Source of the DNA: Euonymus europaeus
Lineage: Eukaryota; Streptophyta; Magnoliopsida; Celastrales; Celastraceae
Assembly: GCA_963580455.1 (NCBI GenBank)
Contig: OY756957.1
Location: 9,429,001 to 9,493,000 of the forward strand
DNA: 64,000 nt
Direction of reading: 5' to 3'
Below, piece after piece: positions 47,501 to 57,840 of this stretch. A program made the position numbers and the translations under genes. The notes under the pieces were generated by a model. That model was not told the origin of the DNA, searched no databases, and was given only the letters and a program-made list of their open reading frames with translations. Every line of letters starts with the position of its first letter. Within the stretch, counting starts at the first letter, position 1.

Positions 47501-50500
47501 CGTTATCAGCTGGCTTATACCCCACAGGTATATGGAGCAGGTTAGGACACACCTTAGATAAACTTCATGATGGGCTGTTTTTGTAATTTTTCTGTATTTT
47601 GTAGTTATATTTTATGCTATTAGGGGTTTCTGGAATTCCAAATGTGCTGTGCCTGCAGTTATTTCTTAAGGTCTCATAACTTTGAACTGTCTATGTGAGA
47701 TTGATTTATGTGCCCAATGCTGTATCCTCTCTGCCACATTTTGCCTTAAAACAACGCTGTTAGGACCTGCTGTTCTGATATTGGCCTCTGGGTACATCTG
47801 GACTTTTGTGCTAGACTTTTTTCGTGGTTGAGACCTGTGTTTATCTTGTTTCTAGACAATGTTCGAACTCCTTGCATATTGTGTTTGTTAGTGAACTGGC
47901 GGTTCTCATAATTGTATCTTAAATCTTTTTATTTTTTTTATTTTTCAGGGTTTATTTATGGTGGCTGAGTGAAGTGTAAGTAGGAAATCGGTTTAGATGC
48001 ATGATGCCTGCAGTGCACATATTGTTGTGGGATTATACTTGATTGATTACCATTATATTATTTCTTTGTGCTTTCCCACAATTGAGGATTTGCTTTGGAT
48101 GTATATGATCTTGTTAAAATTTGCAAAGACACTCTAACCATGGTACCAACACGAAGTGATCTAGTGAACAGCTTATATAAATCTCTATGTTTTACCTTTT
48201 GTAATCCTTCGGTCTAAATACAAATGATCTTACATTTGTAGGCTTTCATATGGATGACTCAGAAGTAACTTTGAATGTTTGTTTGGGTAAGCAATTTTCT
48301 GGTGGAGAATTGTTTCTTCGGGGCACGCGATGTCTTAAGCACTTAAATACTTTAAGTCAGCCGGAGGTATGTTAGTATATGAGGTGGAATATTGTTCGAG
48401 TCCTGAAAATATGCAAGCACTGCTATTGTTTATGTATATGTGTGTTTGTGTATTTATCATTTTATGATGAAGCTTTTAAGGTAACAATTAATTATCCATT
48501 AGAACAATTCGTTATGCAAAACGTGTCAACCACTTATATCGTGAACATTTTATCTCAGAAACTAAGGCAACGGTTAACTATCCTTTAGAACAATTCATTA
48601 TGTGCAGACATGTCAACCACTCAAAACCTTTTGCTTATAGCATGACCAAACTAATGAATTTTATTGGATTTCAGTTCTGGCTAGTACAGTTTTTTTTTTT
48701 TTTGATTTTTTTGTGTGCAAATAATATGCTGCCATGAACATGTTGAAAGCTAGTGTTGATCAATTTTTATGACTTATCTATATGGAATATATTCAACCAG
48801 AGAGAACATGTTATCATTTAATATGAATTATATTAGCATTAGGAGAACTTTATGTATATGCAGGAGATCTTCGATTACTCTCATGTACCTGGTCGTGCGG
48901 TGCTTCATCGTGGTTATCATCGGCATGGTGCCAGAGCAACTACATCTGGTTATAGGATGAATCTAGTGCTTTGGTGTAGAAGGTACTTGCTGTTTCCTGT
49001 GCATCTTTCTCAACAAGCATGTCTCTAGTGCATTTCTTTCATCTTGACTTCAGAACTTCAACCATTTTGATTCAGATTTAAAATAATCAGTTATTAAGAT
49101 TGATGCTATCCCTCTTTTCCCATTATTGCCTCCAGTATGATTGTTTGGTGTTCTAAGTCCTAACTGTTTGTAGTGCTAATTAAGACTCTTTCCTTTATTT
49201 TTTATGAGTGTTATTGTTTATCATTTTTTTCTTTTCTTAATCAATAAGTTGTTTAGACATCTAAAAATTGGTCTTTCTTTGTATGTAGCATTTTCTGCGC
49301 CTAACTTACCGTTATAGTTGTTGAATTCAGAGAATACAGAGAACATCAAGAAGAATTGGAGGCTCATCTCTGTTAATGAAGAGATGACCTAGAGTTTTCT
49401 ATATATGGAAATAACCATTATACAATAACACCCTGCACAGTAGGTTATATTACAATACAGTAGGTTATATTACAATAATTCAGAGAATACAGAGAACATC
49501 AAGAAGAATTGGAGGCTCATCTCTGTTAATGAAGAGATGACCTAGAGTTTTCTATATATGGAAATAACCATTATACAATAACACCCTGCACAGTAGGTTA
49601 TATTACAATACCCCTCCTCAAGATGGAGCATGAATATCTACCATGCACAGCTTGCACAAAATAGAGTGAAAAGACTTTGTATCTAGTCCCTTTGTGAAAA
49701 CATCAGCTATTTGGTCTTTTGATGGAACAAAGGGAATGCAAAGCTGTCCAGAGTGGATCTTTTCCTCAATGAAGCTTCGGTCGAGCTCGATGTGCTTAGT
49801 TCGATCATGAAGCACAGGATTGTTTGCAATGCTAATAGCAGCTTTATTATCACAGTAGAGGCGAAGAGGCTGGTTGCAAGTGGAACCAAGATCCCACATC
49901 AACTTCTGAAACCATATAAGTTCTTCTACACCAAGGGACATTGCCCGATACTCAGCTTCCGCAGTAGAGCGAGCCACAACACCTTGTTTTTTACTTCGCC
50001 AAGCAACCAAATTACCACCAATAAAGAAACAACAGCTAGAAGTGGATCTACGATCAATGGGGCAACCAGCCCAATCAGCGTCGGTATAGGCCTCAATCTT
50101 CGTATGATCCTTCTTGGAGAAAAGTAAGCCCTTCCCAGGGGCGGCTTTCATATACCAAAGTATCCGATAGGCAGCTTCCATATGAGGTTCGAGAGGAGCA
50201 TGCATGAATCGGCAAACAATACCGACAGCATATGCAATATCCGGACGAGTATAGGATAAATATATAAGCTTACCAACCAGCCTTTGATATCGCCCTTTAT
50301 CAACCTCTTTTCCAGTCTTACTACCAAGACGGTGATTAGCTTCAATAGGTGTGTCACTAGGCTTGCAGCCAAGCATACCCGTCTCCTGGAGGAGATCGAG
50401 AACATATTTTCTTTGGCATATAAAAATACCAGCAGTAGAGCGAGCCACTTCAACACCTAAGAAGTACCTAAGGGGACCCAAGTCTTTAATTTCAAACTGC

Positions 50501-53500
50501 TTAACCAGAACCCTTTTGATATAGGCTTCTTCCACTGAATTGTTTCCAGTAAGAATAATGTCATCCACATAGACAATCAAGACAGTGATTTTACCATTTG
50601 ATCGCTTTGTGAACAACGTGTGCTCACTCTTACTCTGAGTATAGCCAGCATTCACTAAGACTTGACGAAAGCGCTCAAACCAGGCACGGGGTGATTGCTT
50701 GAGGCCATAAAGAGCCTTTTTCAATTTACATACCTTTCCTTCAGTCATTCGACACTCAAATCCAGGAGGAATATCCATATAGACCTCCTCGCGAAGAACT
50801 CCATGAAGGAATGCATTTTTAACATCCAATTGACTCAAATTCCAGCCCATATTTGCAGCACACGTAAGGAGTACTCGAATAGAATTCATCCGTGCTACAA
50901 GAGCAAATGTCTCGGCATAATCAATGCCATGAGTCTGAGTGTAACCCTTCGCCACCAATCGAGCTTTAAAGCGCTCAATTGTACCATCAGCCTTGTATTT
51001 CACTGTGTATACCCATTTACAACCAACAGGTCGTTTGCCTGAAGGAAGAGTGGTCAAATCCCATGTTGCATTTTTCTTTAAAGCGTTCATTTCTTCCGTC
51101 ATAGCCATTTTCCAACGATTATCAGCCAAGGCTGCCCTCCAATGCTGTGGAACAGAAATCACAGAAAGAGACGAGACAAAGGCTCGACTTGGAGGTGATA
51201 ACCGGTCATAGGAAACGAAGTTAGAAATAGGGTGCATGGTACATGACCGAACACCCTTTCTAAGAGCAATAGGAAGATCACAAGTTTCAGGAATAGTGGG
51301 AGAAGAAATTATATCAGTAGTAGGAGCAATAGGAGTGGCTGAAGCTGACTCAGGATGTGTCGATTGGCTATGGAGAGTTGAGGAAGGAAGCGGTACTATG
51401 GAAGGCGGTCTCCGAGAGTATTGTAACAAGTCATCCTTTGTCAATCGCATTAGAGTTTCATATTCTGGATTATCACCACTGTTTAGACTAGAAGATGGAG
51501 CATCAGGAACCTTGGGACCAAAAGATTGACTTCCAACTGAGGAACTAAAAGGTAGGCTCAACATAGAGTCAAAAACTGCAGAAGGAATACTTCCTGGGAT
51601 CACATCCGAGGCTTGTAGGGATGCAAAATATGATTCCGATTCACGGAAGGTTACATCCATCGAAACAAACACTCGCCGAGAGGAAGGATGATAGCATTTA
51701 TATCATTTTTGTGTAGCAGAATAACCAATGAAGACACATTTGAGTGACCGTGGCTCCAATTTTCTCAAATTTGGTCGATGATCATGAATAAAGCAAACAC
51801 AACCAAAAACCCGAGGAGGAATGCGATGTAAACAAGAGCCTTGAAGCAAATCTAAGGGAGCCTTGAAGGAGAGAGTCCTTAAAGGCATCCGATTAATAAG
51901 ATACGCAGCAACAAGAACCGCATAACCCCAGTATGACTTAGGTGTATTCATAGAGAACATCAAGGCACGAGTCACCTCCAGAAGATGTCTATTTTTCCGT
52001 TCAGCAACACCATTTTGAGCTGGAGTATACACACAACTAGTCTGATGAACAATCCCATGCTTTGCTAGATATGAGTCAAATTCACCATTCACATATTCAC
52101 CCCCATTATCACTTCTCAAGACCTTGAGTGTAGCAGAGAATTGAGTACACACCATCTAATGAAACCGCTTGAAACACACAAACACGTCACTTTTAGGCTG
52201 GAGTAAATATACCCAAGTAGTGCGACTATAACAATCAATGAAAGTTACAAACCAGCGATAACCATTTAAAGAAATAACTTCACTTGGTCCCCAAACATCA
52301 GAGTGTATAATCATAAATGGTTCAGTACTCCTACTATCCACTAAGGGATAAGAAGTTCTAGTGTGCTTGGCAAACTCACAAGCATCACATACTAACTCAT
52401 CAAAAACAACATGATTAAATAAGGTTGGATACATTCTCTTCAAAACAACAAAAGATGGGTGACCTAACCGCCTATGTAGTAGTAGAATGGCTGCTGGAGA
52501 ACTCAAGACATCTGCAGCGGCAACCAAGCCAAAAGGTTGACCAAATGTTGGAGACAAAACTGATGGTGGCACATCCAAATAGTACAGCCCATCCTGCACT
52601 CTACCATAGCCAATCGTTTTCCCTGTGTTCAGCTCCTGAAAGATACAATAAGAAGGAAAGAATGTGACTTTACAGTTTAGATCTTTAGTAATATTACTAA
52701 TAGATATGAGATTACTGGGAAAGCTAGGCACATGAAGAGTGGAATGAAGTTGTAAGGATGGAGTACAAATTATAGTCCCTTGACCAGAGATAGAAGAAAA
52801 GGAACCATCAGCAATGCGAACCTTCTCCCTACCTGAAGCAGGATAATAAGTGGAAAATTTGCTAGAAGTGCCAGTCATATGATCAGAAGCCCCGGAATCA
52901 ATAATCCAAGGGCTAGCAGCAGTGTGAGCGATATGACTGACAAAGTTACTTGAGCTATCAGGAGCATGTGAAGTGACCTGGTATGAGGCAGCAGGAGTGA
53001 GGGAGCTACTATCACTCGAGGAAGTAGTGAGGCGAGACATAAGATTTTTCAGTGACTGTACGTCAGCAGGAGATAAGGCAGGGCTATAAGTGTCATTGCC
53101 CTCAGCAAAATTGGCCTGAGATCGAGTGGGTCCTGGTCGTCTACCACCCCTCCCACGGGTTGGACGACCATGGAGTTTCCAACAAGAATCCCGAGTGTGT
53201 CTGGGTCGCCCACAATGATCACAATGCAGATGATCTTTAGGATGAGGGGAGCCAGTGGTGACAAGCGACGGTTGGCCAAGTATAGAATCAGAATGCATAG
53301 GTTAAACCAACAAAGCAGAACGCTCAACTGAAGGTTGCGAGAGCATCACACTGCGGCGGCTCTCTTCTTGTTGAATTTGAGAGAAATGGAGTCTTACCCA
53401 AGATCTGTACTCGGATAGGATCATACTCCTCATTCAAAATAGCCAGGAAATCAAAGACCCGTTCACGGTCTACCATTTTCTGGAATTTAGCAGCATCAGC

Positions 53501-55836
53501 AGGACAAGTAGCAGCAAAGTCTTGGTAAAAGTCTAGTTCTTGCCACAGGCTACTCATTTCACCAAATACCTCAGGAATAGATAGAGACCCATGCTGAAAC
53601 CGGTGAAGTTTTTTTCGAATGTGATACACCTGAGAATCATTGCCAAGGTTAGCATATGTCTGGGCAACAGCACTCCACACCTTCGAAGCTTCATCAAACA
53701 GTAGATACCCCTTAGAAATACTGGGTATCATGGAATAGTTAAGCCAAGAGAGCACAAGAGAGTTAGTGGCATCCCACTCTGCATAACTAGAATCAATGGG
53801 TTCAGGCCGCTATTTCTTCTCATCCAAATAATCATATAGACGGCGAGCTTTGATAAACAGCAGACAAGACTTGGACCATGTAAGGTAATTGGTGCCATCA
53901 AGCTTTACAGGGCTGATTTGGAGTGTAGGATTATCAAAAGAAGGACCAGACCTATGAGAAGACTCACCAAAGGTGGCACCAGTAGTGACAGACATGTTGA
54001 GCAGCTCAAATTTCAGAAGCAGAATCAAGAAACCAGTTCACTGATCACACACAAATGGAATTGATGAACCAGAAGCTGAGTCATTTCAGCCAAGTGAGGA
54101 AGACCAGCAGGCAGCAGCTCGCGGGAAGCGCGAGAGGAGAGCAGGGACAGGCCAGCGGACAGCAGAGGAGACTCACCACAGAGACGCACGCGATAGCAGA
54201 GGAGCAGACACGAGCGCGCGCGGCAGCAGAGAGACGCGCTCGACAGCGGACAGCAGAGACGTGAGGTTCCAAGGAGCAGAACTCGACAGCGGACAGCAGA
54301 GACGTGAGGTTCCAAGGAGCAGAAACGAGCTCGCGACCCGCGTTCGGCAGTAGCTTGCGTCTCGCGACGACCCGCGTTCGGCAGTAGCTCGCGTCTCGCG
54401 ATGAGGGAAACAATCGCGTCAGTCGCGATGAGCAAATGAGGAAGATTGTGACAAGCTAGAAGGAACACAACCCCTCTGATACCATGTTGAATTCAGAGAA
54501 TACAGAGAACATCAAGAAGAATTGGAGGCTCATCTCTGTTAATGAAGAGATGACCTAGAGTTTTCTATATATGGAAATAATCATTATACAATAACACCCT
54601 GCACAGTAGGTTATATTACAATACAGTAGGTTATATTACAATAATAGTCTTATTTAATTTATCAATTTTATTTGGAGTTTTAAAAAATAGCAGGAAACTC
54701 CAAGTTAAATGGAGTATTTGAGTAGTTACAAAAGCTTCAAAAATGAGGTTTTGTATAGCTCCAGATAAATTTAAAATGCAAAGGCCTTTGTTCAAGGTCA
54801 TAGCTAGAGTGCATACTTTGGGACCCAGCTCAGATGGTGTTATGAATGGTTAGTGTGCATAAGGACATATATTTTGGACCCTCAGAATCTCACATTTGGA
54901 TCCATGAGTTTCAATGGGCCAGAGTTGGCAATTCGTCACAGGTGTTGGGTTGTGTCATTAAAGGTGGTATCAAGCAACAACCCCACGTGAGCTAGGCCAA
55001 CCGGTTGATCCTTGGCTTGTGGAGAGGGCTTGTAACGGGTTCTATTAGGATCTGATAAGTTGTCGGTATTATGAGACCCCACGTCCTACTTTGGTAGTGT
55101 GGCAAACATCTTAGCTCCATGTACGCAAGTGTGCATCCTTAACTTTGTGAGGCTCCCTTTGACGGCAAAACCGTGAGATTCGATGCTCAGGGTCGTTACA
55201 TGTATACTCTAGTAGTAGTTCCCTTTTAAACTTCTTGACAAGCTAAAATTTGAGACAAACTCTACACCTAAGAGACTGAAATGCATTGTTTTTCTGGGAA
55301 AAGTAACTGGATGGACTCTAATCTCGTTTTTTGAAGGGAACTGGAGCTACTTTAATCTGATGGCCATACATTTTGGCATATATTATTTCTTTTCATTGTG
55401 ATTGTACTCATCTCTTTCTTAATTTCTCGCATTTAGCTTTTCCTTATTTTGTAATTGTGAATCCTTTATCAAATCATCACCGAGCCTATTGTTTCTATTC
55501 AGTTCTGTCTTTAGAGAGATGAAGAAATATCAAAAGGATTTTTCCAGCTGGTGTGGAGAGTGCTCTCGTGAGAGTAAAGAGCGGCAACGGTCATCAATCG
55601 CAGCTACAAAAACAGTAAATGTCTTTTCATCAAAGCAATAATTAATTTTTTGTTTTTTGTTTTAATCATATAGACTAGTCAGTAGATGCACACACTCACA
55701 TGGATTTTGCTTAACGCTAGGAAATCCTTTATTAAACTGAACATTGGATAATTACCATTTTTTTTGTATGGGGATAATTACCATTGTTGATTTTCTCTAG
55801 GAGTTGCTTAGGACGGAGGGGGAATCGGTAACATGA
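44559..55836 (+). CDS. 2-oxoglutarate/Fe(II)-dependent oxygenase, PKHD-type hydroxylase, nine exons
   Basis: A prolyl-4-hydroxylase-like oxygenase related to the Arabidopsis At1g22950/At3g18210 group; its substrate is not known to me. Exons: 44559-44867, 46046-46093, 46830-47006, 47103-47253, 47352-47438, 48242-48366, 48864-48982, 55503-55614, 55801-55836. All use GT-AG sites and sum to 1164 bases, 387 aa. The iron ligands are the His and Asp of GFHMDDSEVTLNV (H260, D262) and a distal His in LHRGYHRHGAR (probably H320); R330 in SGYRMNLVLWC should bind 2-oxoglutarate. The end, REMKKYQKDFSSWCGECSRE then ELLRTEGESVT, is typical of the group and comes only after the copia-filled seventh intron. 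I chose the ATG at 44559; no earlier in-frame ATG is nearby. A poly(A) signal AATAAA is at 56099. Confidence 0.9.
45226..45936 (-). mobile_element. 5'-truncated LINE with RNase H domain, in oxygenase intron 1
   Basis: The minus strand encodes WSPPQVGYMKLNWDA, then TGLGVIVRDEKGDLIAAY, VAEAEAALAAVKLAL and SHVRRSGNKAAHFLANRAL, the C-terminal RNase H (RVT_3 type) domain of plant L1-like LINEs. The + strand starts with a T run, that is, the 3' poly(A) tail in element orientation. The nonamer CATTCTATT is present at 45217-45225 and 45937-45945, a perfect target-site duplication, so this is a 711-base 5'-truncated insertion. Stops break the frame, so the fragment is inactive. Confidence 0.88.
45946..46829. 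other. Oxygenase introns 1 (end) and 2
   Basis: Ordinary AT-rich intron DNA apart from the 48-base exon at 46046-46093. No repeat or gene is seen. Confidence 0.6.
47439..48863. other. Oxygenase introns 5 and 6
   Basis: Non-coding except for the exon at 48242-48366. Intron 6 contains a diverged direct duplication of about 86 bases (TTAGAACAATTC at 48499 and 48585, each followed by ...TGTCAACCACT) and a T run near 48690. Confidence 0.6.
49319..49477 (-). repeat. Copia B 3' LTR, outer copy
   Basis: This 159-base copy starts TGTTGAATTCAGAG on the + strand and ends with two 20-base units CAGTAGGTTATATTACAATA. It matches the 5' LTR at 54485-54643 except, as far as I can read, a C/T difference in GGAAATAACC/GGAAATAATC. 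Confidence 0.93.
49478..49610 (-). repeat. Copia B 3' LTR, inner truncated copy
   Basis: A second LTR copy of 133 bases lies directly against the outer copy. It begins ATTCAGAG, so it lacks the terminal TGTTGA, and it has a single 20-base unit at its other end. It abuts the polypurine tract, so in element orientation the reading is PPT, inner LTR, outer LTR. Confidence 0.93.
49611..49619 (-). promoter_or_regulatory. Copia B polypurine tract
   Basis: The minus strand reads GAGGAGGGG immediately before the inner 3' LTR copy and overlaps the stop codon of the polyprotein. It primes plus-strand DNA synthesis in LTR elements. Confidence 0.85.
49618..52155 (-). pseudogene. Copia B integrase end, reverse transcriptase and RNase H
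   Basis: The 51703-52155 frame holds the integrase core (LRSDNGGEYVN, YTPAQNGVAERKNRHLLEV, INRMP). A TGA at 51703-51705 separates it from a 684-codon open frame (49618-51672) with the copia RT (WKMAMTEEMNALKKNATWDL, LVAKGYTQTHGIDYAETFA, LSQLDVKNAFLHG, catalytic YVDDIILTGN) and RNase H (YTDADWAGC, STAEAEYRAMS, CDNKAAISIANNP). The enzyme pair copies the element RNA to DNA. RT and RNase H are intact in sequence, but the upstream stops prevent a full polyprotein. Confidence 0.93.
52156..53995 (-). pseudogene. Copia B gag, protease and integrase start, with stops and a frameshift
   Basis: Gag begins at the ATG 53995-53993 (MSVTTGATFGESSH, KLDGTNYLTWSKS). A TAG at 53810-53812 interrupts it. The frame resumes (VWSAVAQTYANLGNDSQVYH) and shifts near 53390. 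A TAA follows at 53302-53304. The zinc knuckle CDHCGRPRHTRDSC (CX2CX4HX4C), protease WIIDSGASDHMTG and integrase HHCC region (RRLGHPS...CDACEFAKH) come next, up to a TAG at 52156-52158. Four stops in the whole polyprotein plus one shift show that this copy could not make its own proteins. Confidence 0.92.
53996..54470 (-). repeat. Copia B leader with CpG-rich internal repeats
   Basis: Between primer-binding site and gag lies an unusually C+G-rich leader. It holds two copies of a 43-base unit (from 54241 and 54284, starting CGACAGCGGACAGCAGAGAC) and two of a 34-base unit (from 54335 and 54369, GACCCGCGTTCGGCAGTAG). Open frames across it are by-products of the composition. Confidence 0.8.
54471..54484 (-). 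promoter_or_regulatory. Copia B primer-binding site
   Basis: The minus strand reads TGGTATCAGAGGGG directly next to the LTR end ...GAATTCAACA. The TGGTATCAGAG part matches initiator tRNA-Met, as in most plant copia elements. Confidence 0.92.
54485..54643 (-). repeat. Copia B 5' LTR
   Basis: A 159-base LTR. In element orientation it begins TATTGTAATATAACC (twice, as a 20-base unit) and ends GAATTCAACA. A TATA-like CCATATATAGAAA lies mid-LTR and is followed by an inverted repeat, CATCTCTTCATTAACAGAGATG, written here as its two arms CATCTCT and AGAGATG with a short loop. Confidence 0.92.
54649..55502. other. Remainder of oxygenase intron 7
   Basis: Non-coding. The part 54860-55200 differs in texture from its flanks and ends CAGGGTCGTTACA, which resembles the end of a gypsy-type LTR (GGG-CGTTACA). 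No matching start is found, so I treat it only as possible old retroelement sequence. Confidence 0.4.
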
Positions 55837-56489
55837 GCCATCTTGTGTGTAATTCATGCAGTTGACTGTGATAGTAGCTTAACTTGGACAAACCCAGCAC
55901 AGGTGATGGTGTCCCTCGGAAAAGTTTACTTCATCTTGACATAAAATGTGTGTAAAATTTGTGTGCAGTGAAGGGAATATAATCTTATTTGTAGAAACAC
56001 TAAAGAGTCTATAAACTCTTGTAAAATAACCTTTTTTGTGTGGTTTCAGGTTTGTGTTGGTTTGTGCAGAATTTGGTGTAGCATATATGCGTAATGATAA
56101 TAAAATTCTACAAATAATAAGTCTCAACTTTGCTTAGTTTCTTCTTGTTAGTGTTCTGTTTGATTATTTGAATGAGCATTGTACAATATATGGTGGTCAC
56201 TGGGCTTTACTAGGGTGTTCACAAGCCAGATTTGGTTGGTTTTCACAATCTATTGCTAAATAAGACCAAATGGTCAGTTTTTTTCCGTCCGATCATTCGA
56301 TTTTTGATCGGTTATTCAGTTGGCCGGGCCTTTCTGAAATGAGGCTAATTTTTTTGCTTAAAGAATGCTTTAGGCTTGTTCTTTCAAATACAAAGATATT
56401 CCTTTAAAAAAAACAAAAATTTTGCTTTTTTATGTTTGCACTTTCTATAAGTTCAAGTGCAAAGCTTCCTATAGGAATAAATAAGGAAT
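55837..56489 (+). other. 3' UTR and flank of the oxygenase gene
   Basis: T-rich sequence after the stop codon, with AATAAA at 56099-56104 as the likely poly(A) signal. Nothing else is recognised before the duplication that starts near 56490. Confidence 0.5.
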
Positions 56490-57840
56490 GGTATGCTACA
56501 TGTCCATAGAGATATTGACCATAATATTTCGTATCCTCTGTGGATGTCTAGGTAGGCAAGTCGAGTTAACTATTTCAAAAATTTTGAAATTTATAAATTA
56601 ACCCTAACCCAACCACAATTTGAACCCATGGTCATCATGGACCACAATAACAAATGTCTGCAATCAAATCGAAGTTAAAGAACTCCTAAAAGTTCCTGGA
56701 GCTCAAAGCTTGTACGATTTCGATTACGATGGTTTCGGCTTGTTCTAGTGATTTAGAGTTGGGTGTTTAGTTGAAGACCATTAAAAGCTTAAAAATAGTA
56801 AGCTTCCAGAAGAAATTCACATCACAAACTGTTTTAGAACATGCAATTAATTTGTAGGTTTCTAAAATTATTTTCGCAAATGCTGTGTTATATGGGCTAG
56901 GATTTTATGGTTTTTTTATGATTTTTACACACTATTAAGAGTTGAATCTTTTGTGGGTAAGTTCCATGAATGTATCGATGTTGTGGCTCATTTCAAATGG
57001 AATGAATATGCTTCTATTACAGTGGCTACTTTGTTGGGAGATCATTCATATTTCATCAGTTAGTTATTACTGTATTTAAATCTTATTCATGTTAGAAAAT
57101 CATTCTTGATATTGATTGAGAAAGCTTTGGCTTTGTCAATGTCATTTGTTGCAGTACAAATCGAATTTGAGTGCAATAACGGTAGTGCTACAAGTCCATA
57201 CAGACACCGTCTATGATAGTCCATATCCTATAGGGATTTCTAGGTAGGCAAGTCGAGTCAACTAACCCAACCACAATTTGAATCCATGGTTATCATGGAC
57301 CACAATAACAGACGTCTACAATCAAATCAAAACGAGAAGGAACTCTTTCTAAAACTCTCCGAAGCTCAAAGCTCGTAAGCGATTTCGATTTTTTTTTTGA
57401 TGAAATTCGATTACAATGGTTTTGGCTTGTTTCGGTAATTTGGTGTTAAGTGTTTAGTTGAAGACCATTTAAAGTTCAGAAATAGTAAATTTCCTGAAGA
57501 ATATTTGCTTCACAAATTGTTTAAGAACATGCAACTAATTTGTATGTTTCTAAAACTATTTTCGCAAAAGTTGTGTTATATGAGCAAGGTTTTTATGGGT
57601 TTCTAGGATTTTACACACTATTAAGAGTTGAATCTTTTGTGGGTAAGTTCCATGAATGTATCGATGTTGTGGGTCATTTTGAATAGAATCGATATGCTTC
57701 TACTACAGTGCCTACTTTGTTGGGAGACCATGTGTATTTCGTCAATTGGCTATTATTGTATTTAAATCTTATTCATGTAAGTAAATCATTCTTGTTGCTG
57801 ATCGAGAAAGCTCCAGCTTTGTCAATGTTATGATTAATTG
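56490..57840. repeat. Diverged tandem duplication of about 660-690 bp
   Basis: Two long, clearly related units follow each other. CCACAATTTGAACCCATGG (56613) and CCACAATTTGAATCCATGG (57271) are 658 bases apart, while the unit starts (near 56491 and 57182) are about 692 apart because unit 1 has some 34 extra bases near 56570-56605. Similarity continues through GAATCTTTTGTGGGTAAGTT and GTATCGATGTTGTGG to the ends near 57130 and 57840. No coding content. Confidence 0.85.

Larger units (their letters stand above)
49319..54643 (-). mobile_element. Ty1/copia retrotransposon B in oxygenase intron 7
   Basis: A 5.3 kb element lies antisense to the gene. Target duplication ATAGT is at 49314-49318 and 54644-54648. 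The primer-binding site and polypurine tract are both present, and the polyprotein between them has the order gag, protease, integrase, RT, RNase H, which defines Ty1/copia. The LTRs are very short (about 139-159 bases), and the 3' side carries two LTR copies in tandem. Outer LTRs (49319-49477 and 54485-54643) appear to differ at one position, so the insertion is young. Intron 7 of the host gene still has consensus splice sites on both sides. Confidence 0.95.

Noticed and set aside
47324..47545. Longer oxygenase exon reading through 47438
   Set aside because: Splicing at 47438 joins in frame to the HxD exon at 48242 and gives the family sequence; reading through ends in a stop without the iron ligands.
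54025..54468. 147-codon minus-strand frame rich in Cys, Leu and Arg
   Set aside because: It spans the CpG-rich repeated leader of copia B, upstream of gag; composition and internal repeats explain it.
54860..55200. Possible second solo LTR in oxygenase intron 7
   Set aside because: Only one end (GGGTCGTTACA) resembles an LTR terminus; no matching start or target duplication was found.
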